From assembly GCA_030626025.1 (NCBI GenBank), contig DAOUPT010000012.1, positions 1-64,000 on the forward strand: DNA of 64,000 nt, written 5' to 3'. The translations under genes were made by a program, and so were the position numbers. The DNA is from Anderseniella sp. (GTDB lineage Bacteria > Pseudomonadota > Alphaproteobacteria > Rhizobiales > Aestuariivirgaceae). Below, piece after piece: positions 1-8,447 of this stretch. Position 1 is the stretch's first letter. The number at the start of each line of letters is the position of its first letter. Under the pieces are notes generated by a model. That model had not been told where the DNA came from, did no database searches, and saw only the letters and a program-made list of their open reading frames with translations.

Positions 1-1072
1 AGTATCGGTCGGTGGTCGCAATGAAGCCCACCATTCCGGGTTTACCGATGACCGCAAATACCTTTGGGCCGGTGGTCTTGATACCTCGAAAATTTTTATT
101 TTCGACGTCCACACCAACTCCGGCAATCCAAAACTGGTAAAAACCATCGATAGCTTTGTTAAAGACACTGGCGGCGCGGTTGGTCCGCATACCTTCTATG
201 CCATGCCCGGCCGAATGATGATTACCGCTCTGTCCAATGACAAGGACCACAGTGGTCGCTCGGCCATGGTTGAATATTCCAACGAAGGCAAATACATCGC
301 CACCCATTGGCTGCCGACCGCAAAAGAGTCAAAAGTTGCCGGAGCCGAATTTGCCGATGGCTACAATTACGACGCCCGGGTTCTACCGCGCAAAAATGTC
401 ATGTTGTCCACCTCCTTTACCGGTTGGTCCAACTACATGATGGATTTTGGCAAGATGCTCAAGGACGGCGAGGCGATGAAACGCTTTGGCCAGTCGGCCA
501 CCATATGGGATATGCACACCCGCAAACCCAAAAAGGTTTTCAAAATGCCCGGCGCGCCGCTCGAAGTCCGCTGGGCCTGGGGTGATAACCACAATTATGC
601 CTTCACCACAACCGCGCTGACCTCAAAAATCTGGCTGGTCTATGAAGACGACAAGGGCGAGTGGCAGGCAAAAGCTGTAGCTGATATTGGCGATCCGTCA
701 AAAATCCCGCTGCCGGTGGATATCTCCATTTCCAAAGATGACAAGCGTTTGTGGGTCAACACTTTCATGGATGGGAAAACCCGGTTGTTTGATATTTCCG
801 ATCCCCATAACCCCAAGCAGATTTATGAAAAGAAAATCGGCGCGCAACTGAATATGGTGTCGCAAAGCTGGGATGGCAAACGGGTTTATTACTCAACCTC
901 GCTGCTGGCCAATTGGGACAAAAAGGGCGAGGCCAATGAGCAATTTGTCAAAGCCTATGACTGGGATGGCAAAGAGCTGAAGCATCGCTTTACCGTAGAC
1001 TTCAACAAACAGGGCCTTGGCCGGGCTCACCAAATGCGCTTTGGTTCTGCCAAGCTTTATAGCGGTTCGTAA
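1..1072 (+). CDS. mtoX: Methanethiol oxidase (SBP56 / selenium-binding protein family), 5' partial
   Basis: The gene enters from the left edge; codons start at base 2 and run without a stop to TAA at 1070. The visible protein is the C-terminal part of the SBP56 family: early segments HHSGFTDD and LWAGGLDTSKIFIFD, then several beta-propeller-like blades, match the family strongly. Bacterial SBP56 proteins are periplasmic copper-dependent methanethiol oxidases that turn methanethiol into formaldehyde, hydrogen sulfide and hydrogen peroxide. The next two genes (Sco-type copper chaperone and MauG-like di-haem protein) are the known companions of mtoX, which supports the enzymatic role over a generic selenium-binding label. 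The N-terminus, with signal peptide and any first copper ligands, lies outside the window. Confidence 0.9.
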   Translation, partial: VSVGGRNEAHHSGFTDDRKYLWAGGLDTSKIFIFDVHTNSGNPKLVKTIDSFVKDTGGAVGPHTFYAMPGRMMITALSNDKDHSGRSAMVEYSNEGKYIATHWLPTAKESKVAGAEFADGYNYDARVLPRKNVMLSTSFTGWSNYMMDFGKMLKDGEAMKRFGQSATIWDMHTRKPKKVFKMPGAPLEVRWAWGDNHNYAFTTTALTSKIWLVYEDDKGEWQAKAVADIGDPSKIPLPVDISISKDDKRLWVNTFMDGKTRLFDISDPHNPKQIYEKKIGAQLNMVSQSWDGKRVYYSTSLLANWDKKGEANEQFVKAYDWDGKELKHRFTVDFNKQGLGRAHQMRFGSAKLYSGS

Positions 1073-1080
1073 AACTTGAT

Positions 1081-1107
1081 GGTGGAGGTATGCCTTACAC
1101 CTCCACC
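1081..1107 (+). other. Intercistronic hairpin between mtoX and the Sco gene
   Basis: GGTGGAGGT (1081-1089) and ACCTCCACC (1099-1107) form a perfect 9-bp stem with a 9-nt loop, beginning 8 bases after the mtoX stop. It has no following T-run, so it is not a standard terminator. The left arm is also a strong Shine-Dalgarno-like sequence, sequestered when the stem forms. A role as a 3' stabiliser of mtoX mRNA or a brake on translation of the downstream genes is inference. Confidence 0.6.
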
Positions 1108-1126
1108 TCAAACCGGGATAGTAAAA

Positions 1127-1852
1127 ATGTTATCAGTAAAGTCGCTGGGAATATTTGTCATTGCCGCTTTCATCGCCGGTGCCAGCATGCTGATGCCGGA
1201 AACCAGGCGTGCCGTAGTCCTGACGCCGCTCAGCGGCTTGTTTGACGATGGTCGCATCCAAAATTTTACGGCTCCCGAGCCCGGAAGCTACAAATTACCA
1301 ATTATCAAACCGGCCGGTGATGGTGACTTGCTTGATACAAATGGCAAACCAGTTCGCCTGAAATCGCTGACAAATGGCAAAGTCTCGCTGGTCAGTTTTA
1401 TCTACACCTCATGCAGTGCTGGCAAAGGTTGCCCCTATTCCATGTCGACCCTGTTCGACATATTTCACACCAGCGAGAAAGTATCGGGCCTTGCCGCTAA
1501 CGCCAGTTTGATCACCATCAGTTTTGATCCCAAGCGCGATACCCCCGAAGTAATGGCATCATATGGCACCGCCGCTCTTGCCGACAAACAACGCCATAAA
1601 AAACTGCCGTGGCACTTTTTAACCACCAAATCGGAAAAGCAACTGGCACCAATTCTGGCCGCATACGGTCAGTCGATCAACAAACAGCATGGTAGTGAAA
1701 CCATCGACCATTTGCTGCGTCTTTATCTTGTTGATCGCCAGGGTCAGGTGCGAAACATTTACGGTCTTGGCTTTATGGATGTCAGGCTGCTATACGCAGA
1801 TATCTACACATTGCTGTTGGAAGATGGAACAATCAGCCGAACCGGTTCATGA
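1127..1852 (+). CDS. Sco1/SenC-family copper chaperone
   Basis: A 241-residue protein with an N-terminal membrane anchor (residues about 5-22) and a thioredoxin-like Sco domain. Cys96 and Cys102 in the segment YTSCSAGKGCPYS and His195 in the segment IDHLLRLYLVD sit where Sco proteins bind copper. The usual spacing is CxxxC; here it is C-x5-C. Sco proteins deliver copper or act as thiol reductants for copper enzymes; next to mtoX the likely client is MtoX. The ATG at 1127 is preferred because the signal anchor follows directly; an earlier in-frame ATG at 1079 would place translated residues across the hairpin. The next gene starts immediately after the TGA stop. Confidence 0.85.
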   Translation: MLSVKSLGIFVIAAFIAGASMLMPETRRAVVLTPLSGLFDDGRIQNFTAPEPGSYKLPIIKPAGDGDLLDTNGKPVRLKSLTNGKVSLVSFIYTSCSAGKGCPYSMSTLFDIFHTSEKVSGLAANASLITISFDPKRDTPEVMASYGTAALADKQRHKKLPWHFLTTKSEKQLAPILAAYGQSINKQHGSETIDHLLRLYLVDRQGQVRNIYGLGFMDVRLLYADIYTLLLEDGTISRTGS

Positions 1853-2989
1853 ATGCGCTTTAGACAAATCAGCCTTGTTTTAATTACCACTTGCCTGCTG
1901 GCTAATGCTGGTCTGGCCGAAACGCCAGACTGGAGCAAACGAGCGCTGCAGCGGATTGCCAACCCGCCCCTTGGCTTGCCGGCGGTTCTCGAGCCCAAAG
2001 ACAATCCCGCCACCGCAGAAAAAATCGCCCTCGGCCGAAAATTGTTTTTCGACCGCCGCCTGTCGAGCAACGGCACCATGTCATGCGCCATGTGCCATAT
2101 TCCTGAACAGGGTTTTGGCAATTATGAATTGGCCACCCCGATTGGCGTTGAAGGCCGGTCATTAAAACGCAACGCACCGACTATATTTAACGTCGCCTAC
2201 CATCGGACCATGTTTCACGATGGCCGCGACAACGCCCTTGAAACCCAGATTTACGGACCGTTTCTGGCCACTGCAGAAATGGCCAATCCGTCTGTCGGCT
2301 GGTTGTTGCAAACCATCAGCGGGTTGGAAGACTATTGGGGTCTGTTTGAAAAAGCCTTTGGCGGGCCGGTAAATGCCAAAAACCTCGGTGAAGCCATCGC
2401 CAGCTATCAGCGCACCGTATTGTCGGCCAATTCGCCCTTTGATAAATGGCAGTACGGCAATCAAAAAGCGGCGCTAAGCGCTGTGGCGATAAAGGGCCTT
2501 AAACTTTTCAAGGGTAAGGCTGGTTGCGCTCGTTGTCATATCATCAAAAAAGACAGCGCCATTTTCACCGATCACAAATTTCACAACACCGGCATTGGTG
2601 TGAAAGGTGATATTGAAAAACCGGCTGACAAGAGTCCGGTGGTTGTTGAAATTTCACCCGGTATCACGGTGCCGTTGCCCCGGTCCAGCGTTGATGCGGT
2701 TGGTGAGGGCCATCAAAAAGATCTCGGGCGCATGGAGGTGACCGACAGACCGACTGATCTTTACCGCTTCAAAACCCCTATCTTGCGAAATGTTGCCCTG
2801 ACCGCGCCTTATATGCATGATGGCAGCCTGACCACGCTGGCTCAGGTGGTGGCGTTTTATAATGAGGGTCCCACGAATGCACTGCCGCCGTTGCACCTCA
2901 ATCAAACTGAACAAGCTGCGCTGGTTGAGTTTTTGCAAAGTCTGACCGGCGACAATATCGCTGAACTTGTTGAGGAAGCCAGAAATTGA
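1853..2989 (+). CDS. MauG-like / di-haem cytochrome c peroxidase family protein
   Basis: A 378-residue exported protein with signal peptide (cleavage near LANAGLAET) and two haem c motifs, CAMCH (C78, C81, H82) and CARCH (C225, C228, H229), the pattern of bacterial cytochrome c peroxidases and MauG. The segment PYMHDGSL near the C-terminus is typical of the family. It starts on the base after the Sco stop codon, so the two are translationally coupled. In mtoX clusters this protein is thought to take part in maturation of the oxidase, as MauG does for methylamine dehydrogenase; a simple peroxidase removing the H2O2 product is an alternative. The sequence alone does not separate the two roles. 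Confidence 0.85.
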   Translation: MRFRQISLVLITTCLLANAGLAETPDWSKRALQRIANPPLGLPAVLEPKDNPATAEKIALGRKLFFDRRLSSNGTMSCAMCHIPEQGFGNYELATPIGVEGRSLKRNAPTIFNVAYHRTMFHDGRDNALETQIYGPFLATAEMANPSVGWLLQTISGLEDYWGLFEKAFGGPVNAKNLGEAIASYQRTVLSANSPFDKWQYGNQKAALSAVAIKGLKLFKGKAGCARCHIIKKDSAIFTDHKFHNTGIGVKGDIEKPADKSPVVVEISPGITVPLPRSSVDAVGEGHQKDLGRMEVTDRPTDLYRFKTPILRNVALTAPYMHDGSLTTLAQVVAFYNEGPTNALPPLHLNQTEQAALVEFLQSLTGDNIAELVEEARN

Positions 2990-2995
2990 CTGTTC

Positions 2996-3496
2996 TTATA
3001 AAAAGGTTTGCACCGGTTTCTGCTGCCGATTGATCTGCATTTTGCGATACTGGTTCATTTTTTCGGCAAGGTCATCGGCACTCAGGCCAAATGTTCCAGG
3101 CAGAACAGCATTGCACCCGGTGGTTTTTTGATTGGTCTTTGATTGAGCCGCCGGGTTATCGCTGTTAAATGTCACCAACTCATTGGCGGTCATGCCAAAC
3201 AGGTTTTTCTGCCATGATGAAAATTCGCTGCACTGGTCCCAGCGGCAAAATATTCGCTGCCAGCCTGAACGGTACGAAAAGCCATCTTCTTCAATTTCAA
3301 GGCTGTTTGAACTGGGCAGCATATACATCAAGCCGACCATGATCATGGTGCCGCCGCCGATGTAAAAACCCGTGGCAGCAATATCGAGTAATTTAGAAGC
3401 ACCCATTGCCTGGCTACCCATTCCCAATAAAGCAAAACCCAGAACGATGAATAACGACCAGTTCCATTGAAACGCTTGATATTTTTGTAGTTGCAT
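2996..3496 (-). CDS. Small membrane protein of unknown function (PH-like C-terminal part)
   Basis: A 166-residue protein convergent with the MauG-like gene. Two hydrophobic helices (about residues 13-32 and 37-62) are followed by a soluble region with alternating hydrophobic strands (LEIEEDGFSYRSG, RIFCRWDQCSEF) that resembles the membrane-anchored bacterial PH-like fold. I do not recognise a named family. The start at 3496 (MQLQKYQAF) is preferred over 3511, because the upstream five residues look like read-through. It lies on the opposite strand to its neighbours and is divergent from the phosphatase gene across about 150 bases. Confidence 0.55.
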   Translation of the reverse strand: MQLQKYQAFQWNWSLFIVLGFALLGMGSQAMGASKLLDIAATGFYIGGGTMIMVGLMYMLPSSNSLEIEEDGFSYRSGWQRIFCRWDQCSEFSSWQKNLFGMTANELVTFNSDNPAAQSKTNQKTTGCNAVLPGTFGLSADDLAEKMNQYRKMQINRQQKPVQTFL

Positions 3497-3649
3497 AATG
3501 TCCACCCACATATTTTAATAATTACCGCTCAGTCTGGCAGCAAAGGGTTTAACAACGGTTTATACTGGCCGCTAAATGATGTTTTGGTTAAGAAGCAACT
3601 ACACTGGAGCCTCGTCGCCCCAGGAATGACCGTAATAGGAATTGTGAAA

Positions 3650-5518
3650 ATGCAAGATCACGACAAAGAACCACCTTCCTTTGACGATTTTGACGAGATC
3701 AATGACCCGCGTTCGCGAGACAGCGATATTGCCGGAATAATCGAGCGGGTACTGTCGCGACGGGCTTTTCTGGCCGGTGGACTTGCCGTTGCTACAATGC
3801 CGTTTGCAAAAGCACAGGGCGCTGGAAAACTGGATTTTAAACCCGTTGCCGCCAATACCCGCGATACCATAACGCTACCTGCTGGTTTCAAGTGGCAGCT
3901 GGTTGTCAGTTGGGGCGATCCGATGTGGTTAAAGGGTGAGGAGTTTGATCCGCAAACCCGTGGCACCGGGGCCAGTCAGGAACTGGCTTTTGGTGACAAC
4001 AATGATGGTATGAGTTTGTTCAGCAAAGGCAGCCACATCATTATGGCGGTCAACAATGAATATGTGAATCGCGGCATATTTCATGGCAATCGCCAGAGTG
4101 GAAAACCTGAAAATGCCGACGATGTGCGAAAAAGCAAGGCTGGTCACGGTGTTTCAATTGTTGAGGTAACACAGAAAAACGATAACTGGAGTATCATCAA
4201 GGACTCACCATTCAACCGGCGCATAACAGCCGACACGCCGATGGAAATCACTGGCCCCGCTGCCGGACATGACTGGCTCAAAACCGTAGCTGACCCCCAA
4301 GGCACAAAGTCTCTGGGCACTTGGAACAATTGCGCCAATGGCCAAACGCCGTGGGGCACATACCTGACCTGCGAAGAAAATTTCAACGGCTACTTTTCCT
4401 CCACTGACCAATTCTATGAACCGAGCAAAGCCATGCAGCGCTACGGCATCGGCAATCGCGATTGGGGCTATGGCTGGGCCAAATACGATCAGCGCTTCGA
4501 TATCTCCAAACATCCCAATGAATGTAATCGCGCCGGTTATGTCGTAGAAATCGATCCGTTCAATACGTCATCCACCCCGAAAAAGCGCACTGCTCTTGGC
4601 CGCTTCAAACATGAGAATGCCGAGGTCGTTGTGGCCGCCAACGGTCATGTGGTTGTCTATCTTGGCGATGATGAGCGCGGCGAGTTTTTATACCGTTTCG
4701 TTTCCGATGGTAAGTTCATCAAAGACGGCGATAATTTCGACCTGCTCGAATCCGGCAAGCTTTATGCCGCAAAGTTCCACGATGATCTGAAAGGTGAGTG
4801 GCTGGAACTTTCACCTCAAACCACCGGCATGGCCTCACAAGCCGAGATTTGTATCCACACCCGACAGGCAGCATCCAAAGTCGGTGCCACAACCATGGAT
4901 CGCCCGGAATGGGTGGCGGCCCATCCAGACAGACCGGAGGTTTATTGCAGCCTGACCAACAATAAAAATCGCGGCCGCAAACCCAACCGTGGAGGCGACG
5001 CAACCCCGGTTGGCGGCCCCAATCCGCGCCGGAAAAACAAATACGGCCAGATCGTTCGTTGGCGGCCTGATAGCGGTGATCACACAGCAACAGGCTTTAC
5101 ATGGGATCTGTTCGCCATCGCCGGAAACCCCGTCGTCCACAGCGATGCCCGCAAAGGCTCGCCCAACATTACGCCCGACAATATGTTCAATTCCCCCGAT
5201 GGATTGTCTTTTGATTCAACCGGTCAATTATGGATACGGACTGACGGTAATTACTCCAACAAAGGCGATTTCGCCGGTATGGGCAACAATCAGATGCTTG
5301 TCGCTGACCCCGGCAGCGGAGAAATCCGCTGCTTTCTCGTTGGTCCCAGGCAAGCCGAACTCACCGGCCTAACCTGGAGCCCCGATCGCAAAACCATGTT
5401 TCTCGGCATCCAGCACCCCGGCGCCAAAGGCGACGGCGCATTCCCCGGCAAAGGCAATGACGTGCCAAGATCATCAATTGTCGCAATTACCCGCGATGAT
5501 GGCGGAGTGATGGAGTAG
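3650..5518 (+). CDS. PhoX-family Tat-exported phosphatase (DUF839)
   Basis: A 622-residue protein. The N-terminal SRRAFLAGG followed by a hydrophobic stretch ending AKAQG is a twin-arginine signal, here placed after about 35 acidic residues, as in PhoX. The conserved block NCANGQTPWGTYLTCEEN is a family hallmark near the metal-binding active site. PhoX enzymes are calcium- and iron-dependent monoesterases of the periplasm or cell surface. The ATG at 3650 has an upstream AGGA; the longer open frame from 3491 has no such support. Substrate and phosphate regulation cannot be read here; no clear Pho box was seen in the 150 bases upstream. Confidence 0.8.
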   Translation: MQDHDKEPPSFDDFDEINDPRSRDSDIAGIIERVLSRRAFLAGGLAVATMPFAKAQGAGKLDFKPVAANTRDTITLPAGFKWQLVVSWGDPMWLKGEEFDPQTRGTGASQELAFGDNNDGMSLFSKGSHIIMAVNNEYVNRGIFHGNRQSGKPENADDVRKSKAGHGVSIVEVTQKNDNWSIIKDSPFNRRITADTPMEITGPAAGHDWLKTVADPQGTKSLGTWNNCANGQTPWGTYLTCEENFNGYFSSTDQFYEPSKAMQRYGIGNRDWGYGWAKYDQRFDISKHPNECNRAGYVVEIDPFNTSSTPKKRTALGRFKHENAEVVVAANGHVVVYLGDDERGEFLYRFVSDGKFIKDGDNFDLLESGKLYAAKFHDDLKGEWLELSPQTTGMASQAEICIHTRQAASKVGATTMDRPEWVAAHPDRPEVYCSLTNNKNRGRKPNRGGDATPVGGPNPRRKNKYGQIVRWRPDSGDHTATGFTWDLFAIAGNPVVHSDARKGSPNITPDNMFNSPDGLSFDSTGQLWIRTDGNYSNKGDFAGMGNNQMLVADPGSGEIRCFLVGPRQAELTGLTWSPDRKTMFLGIQHPGAKGDGAFPGKGNDVPRSSIVAITRDDGGVME

Positions 5519-5546
5519 GGTGTTCTAATCACAAGGAGTGTCAAAC

Positions 5547-6221
5547 ATGAGCGTCGCACCGGTCTATATTTTCGACCCGGATGAAAAACCATCCCTGCCG
5601 CTGGTCAGTGTCCCGTTGATTGAAGCAACCCCGGAGAGCGTAAAAGGCTATGGCTGCCTTGTTGATAACCCCGAAAATTTCGACATAGAAATCGTCCGCT
5701 GGCCCGCTTCAGGCTGGCGCAAAGTTGATGAGGATTCTGGTGATGAAGGCGGTATCGCCGAAGGCGTATTCCACGCGCAATGGCAGGGTGATGTTTTAAT
5801 GGGGCGCAATGATGCGGTAGGCGGCCATTATGTTCTCGGCTGGTCCTGCGATCCGCAAACAGCCTCAAACCAGACAGCCACCGTCCCGCGTGATCAGGTT
5901 TTGCTCTGGCACATGAACTACCACCCTGATGGTGGGCAAATGTTCTACCCCAAACAAAACAAACCCTTCGTCGTCCCCGTCGCCTTGCCGGGCGATGACC
6001 TGAAACCGGAAAACATTATCGCCTTGTGGTGCGACGGCTCCAAAGGCCTATACATCCACCCCAACATTTGGCACGAAGGTGTTTTCCCGGTAACCGACAA
6101 TCAAAGCTTCACCGACCGCCAGGGCAAAGTCCACGCTAGGGTGAGTTGTGACTTCGGCGAGGAATTTGGGGTTTATCTGTCAGTGCCATTAAGTATGACG
6201 GTTCCGATCACGTCCCCATAG
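5547..6221 (+). CDS. Ureidoglycolate lyase-like protein (AllA superfamily)
   Basis: A 224-residue cupin-fold protein. The segments EIVRWPASGWRKVDEDSGDE, GGHYVLGWS, LLWHMNYHPDGGQ and YIHPNIWHEGVFP are characteristic of the longer AllA-like proteins. Ureidoglycolate lyases split ureidoglycolate into glyoxylate and urea. The ATG at 5547 follows AAGGAG (5533-5538) by 8 bases, so it is chosen over the in-frame GTG at 5538, which lies inside the Shine-Dalgarno. It sits 28 bases behind the phosphatase gene and may be co-transcribed. No other ureide or purine genes are near, so the true substrate is uncertain. A second, shorter AllA gene lies at 30329-30820. Confidence 0.65.
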   Translation: MSVAPVYIFDPDEKPSLPLVSVPLIEATPESVKGYGCLVDNPENFDIEIVRWPASGWRKVDEDSGDEGGIAEGVFHAQWQGDVLMGRNDAVGGHYVLGWSCDPQTASNQTATVPRDQVLLWHMNYHPDGGQMFYPKQNKPFVVPVALPGDDLKPENIIALWCDGSKGLYIHPNIWHEGVFPVTDNQSFTDRQGKVHARVSCDFGEEFGVYLSVPLSMTVPITSP

Positions 6222-6244
6222 TTACTTCCTCCCATCATCCTCAA

Positions 6245-6277
6245 ACAAAAAAGACCGGTGCGTTTTCCACACCGGCC
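6245..6277 (-). terminator. Rho-independent terminator of glnA
   Basis: Read on the minus strand, the arms CCGGTG and CACCGG (6255-6260 and 6270-6275, extended by flanking pairs) form a GC-rich stem with a short loop, followed by a run of six or seven T residues. It lies about 25 bases beyond the glnA stop codon. Confidence 0.85.
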
Positions 6278-6301
6278 TTAAATCTTCGTCCCAGTTTAAA
6301 C

Positions 6302-7720
6302 TTAAACTGAGTAATACATGTCAAACTCAACCGGATGAGGGGTGTGCTCGAAGCGGATGACTTCTTCCATTTTCAGTTCGAGATAGGCATCGATCTGATC
6401 ATCGGTGAAGACGCCACCAGCTTTGAGATATTCGCGGTCGGCACTACATTCAGCAATCGCTTCACGAAGTGAACCACAAACGGTTGGAATTTCAGCCAGT
6501 TCTTGTGGTGGCAGGTCATAAAGGTCTTTGTCCATCGCATCGCCAGGATGGATTTTGTTCATGATGCCGTCCATGCCAGCCATCAACATGGCTGAGAATG
6601 CCAGATAAGGGTTGGCAGTTGGATCAGGGAAACGAACTTCAACCCGTTTGCCAGCTGGTGACGCAGTCCAGGGAATACGGCACGAAGCTGAACGGTTGGC
6701 AGCAGAATAAGCCAGCAGCACAGGAGCTTCAAAACCGGGAACCAGACGCTTATAAGAGTTGGTTGACGGGTTGGTGAAAGCGTTCAGTGATTTAGCGTGT
6801 TTGATGATGCCGCCGATGTAGAACAGGGCATTTTCAGACAGGTCAGCATATTGGTTGCCAGCAAATGTTGGCTTGCCATCTTTCCAGATTGACTGGTGAA
6901 CGTGCATACCGGTGCCGTTATCGCCATAAACAGGCTTTGGCATAAAGGTCGCGGTTTTGCCCCACTGATGAGCAACGTTGTGGACGCAATATTTGTAAAG
7001 TTGAAGATGGTCGGCAATGACGGTCATGGTATCAAATTTAATACCAAGCTCATGCTGTGCAGAAGCCACTTCGTGGTGATGTTTTTCAACGCTAACGCCC
7101 ATTTCCTTCATGGCAGAAAGCATCTCGCCACGCAGGTCTTGAGCAGAATCAACCGGATTGACCGGGAAATAGCCGCCTTTGGTGCGCGGACGGTGGCCCA
7201 TGTTGCCCATTTCATAGTCAGTGTCTGAATTGGTTGGCAACTCGACAGAATCCAGTTTGAAGCCGGTGTTGTAAGGCTCGGCGGCAAATTTCACATCATC
7301 AAAGATGAAGAATTCAGCTTCCGGTCCCATAGTCACCGTGTCACCAACACCAGTTTGCGAAACATAGGCTTCAGCTTTTTTGGCTGTCATGCGCGGGTCG
7401 CGGCTGTAACCTTCACCGGTGCCAGGATCAATGATATCGCAAAAAATACCAATGGTGTTTTGAGCATAGAAAGGATCAATGTGAGTGGCCGTCGGGTCGA
7501 GCATCAAAACCATGTCTGATTCATTGATTGCTTTCCAGCCGGCAATCGAAGAGCCGTCAAACATCAGGCCATCGGCAAAAACATCTTCATCAATGGTATC
7601 AATGTGTTGGGTAACGTGGTGCATTTTGCCGCGCGGGTCGGTGAAACGAAGATCGACATATTGAATATCATCATCCTTGATCATTTTAAGAACGTCAGCA
7701 GCTGTGTTGTCTTTAGACAT
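6302..7720 (-). CDS. glnA: Glutamine synthetase type I
   Basis: A 472-residue GSI enzyme making glutamine from glutamate, ammonia and ATP as a cytoplasmic dodecamer. The N-terminal beta-grasp ([15 protein letters not shown]) and catalytic blocks ([32 protein letters not shown]) are intact. The adenylylation site Tyr401 lies in DLYDLPPQE, so control by GlnE is expected. The ATG at 7720 has AAGGAAAAAGCT just before it; the longer frame from 7789 has no support. It lies downstream of glnB with a 75-base gap, the standard alphaproteobacterial glnBA arrangement, and ends at a clear terminator. Confidence 0.97.
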   Translation of the reverse strand: MSKDNTAADVLKMIKDDDIQYVDLRFTDPRGKMHHVTQHIDTIDEDVFADGLMFDGSSIAGWKAINESDMVLMLDPTATHIDPFYAQNTIGIFCDIIDPGTGEGYSRDPRMTAKKAEAYVSQTGVGDTVTMGPEAEFFIFDDVKFAAEPYNTGFKLDSVELPTNSDTDYEMGNMGHRPRTKGGYFPVNPVDSAQDLRGEMLSAMKEMGVSVEKHHHEVASAQHELGIKFDTMTVIADHLQLYKYCVHNVAHQWGKTATFMPKPVYGDNGTGMHVHQSIWKDGKPTFAGNQYADLSENALFYIGGIIKHAKSLNAFTNPSTNSYKRLVPGFEAPVLLAYSAANRSASCRIPWTASPAGKRVEVRFPDPTANPYLAFSAMLMAGMDGIMNKIHPGDAMDKDLYDLPPQELAEIPTVCGSLREAIAECSADREYLKAGGVFTDDQIDAYLELKMEEVIRFEHTPHPVEFDMYYSV

Positions 7721-7795
7721 GAGCTTTTTCCTTTTGGAGTTAGAATTAGTCAGAATAAGTTGAGGGAGGGCAGGGTGCCCGGTAATCAAAATTTA

Positions 7796-8167
<372 letters not shown>

Positions 8168-8205
8168 TTAGACATACGAAATAATTCCGTGCCTGCGCGT
8201 GACAT

Positions 8206-8221
8206 TGCATGATCTGTGCCA
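8206..8221 (-). promoter_or_regulatory. Sigma-54 promoter of glnB-glnA
   Basis: On the minus strand the sequence is TGGCAC-AGATC-ATGCA, with GG and GC exactly 10 bases apart, matching the -24/-12 consensus TGGCAC-N5-TTGC at all but one core base. Its downstream end lies about 70 bases before the glnB start, giving a leader of about 60 bases. The rest of the 313-base gap 8135-8447 shows no gene; it must also hold the promoter of the divergent kinase gene. Confidence 0.8.
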
Positions 8222-8447
8222 GTTTTGAAAAATACAAAAAACCGAGTAAAAACAATTGATTATGACGGTATTCGGAATCAATTCATGAACCGTAGTGATG
8301 AAAAAATACGCATGGTGCCTAAAAAACAGGCAGCGTTGCTGGTGGTGCGGGTAAAAAATATTGTAACCCCTGACCACGGTTACCGAAAATTAAATTTAAT
8401 CTGTCAAATTACCCGCAAGTATTTGTCGATATCATCCAGGTGCCCCC

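Noticed and set aside
8310-8352. NtrC-type sites upstream of glnB
   Set aside because: Only partial GGTGC half-sites are visible; no paired palindrome matches the consensus.
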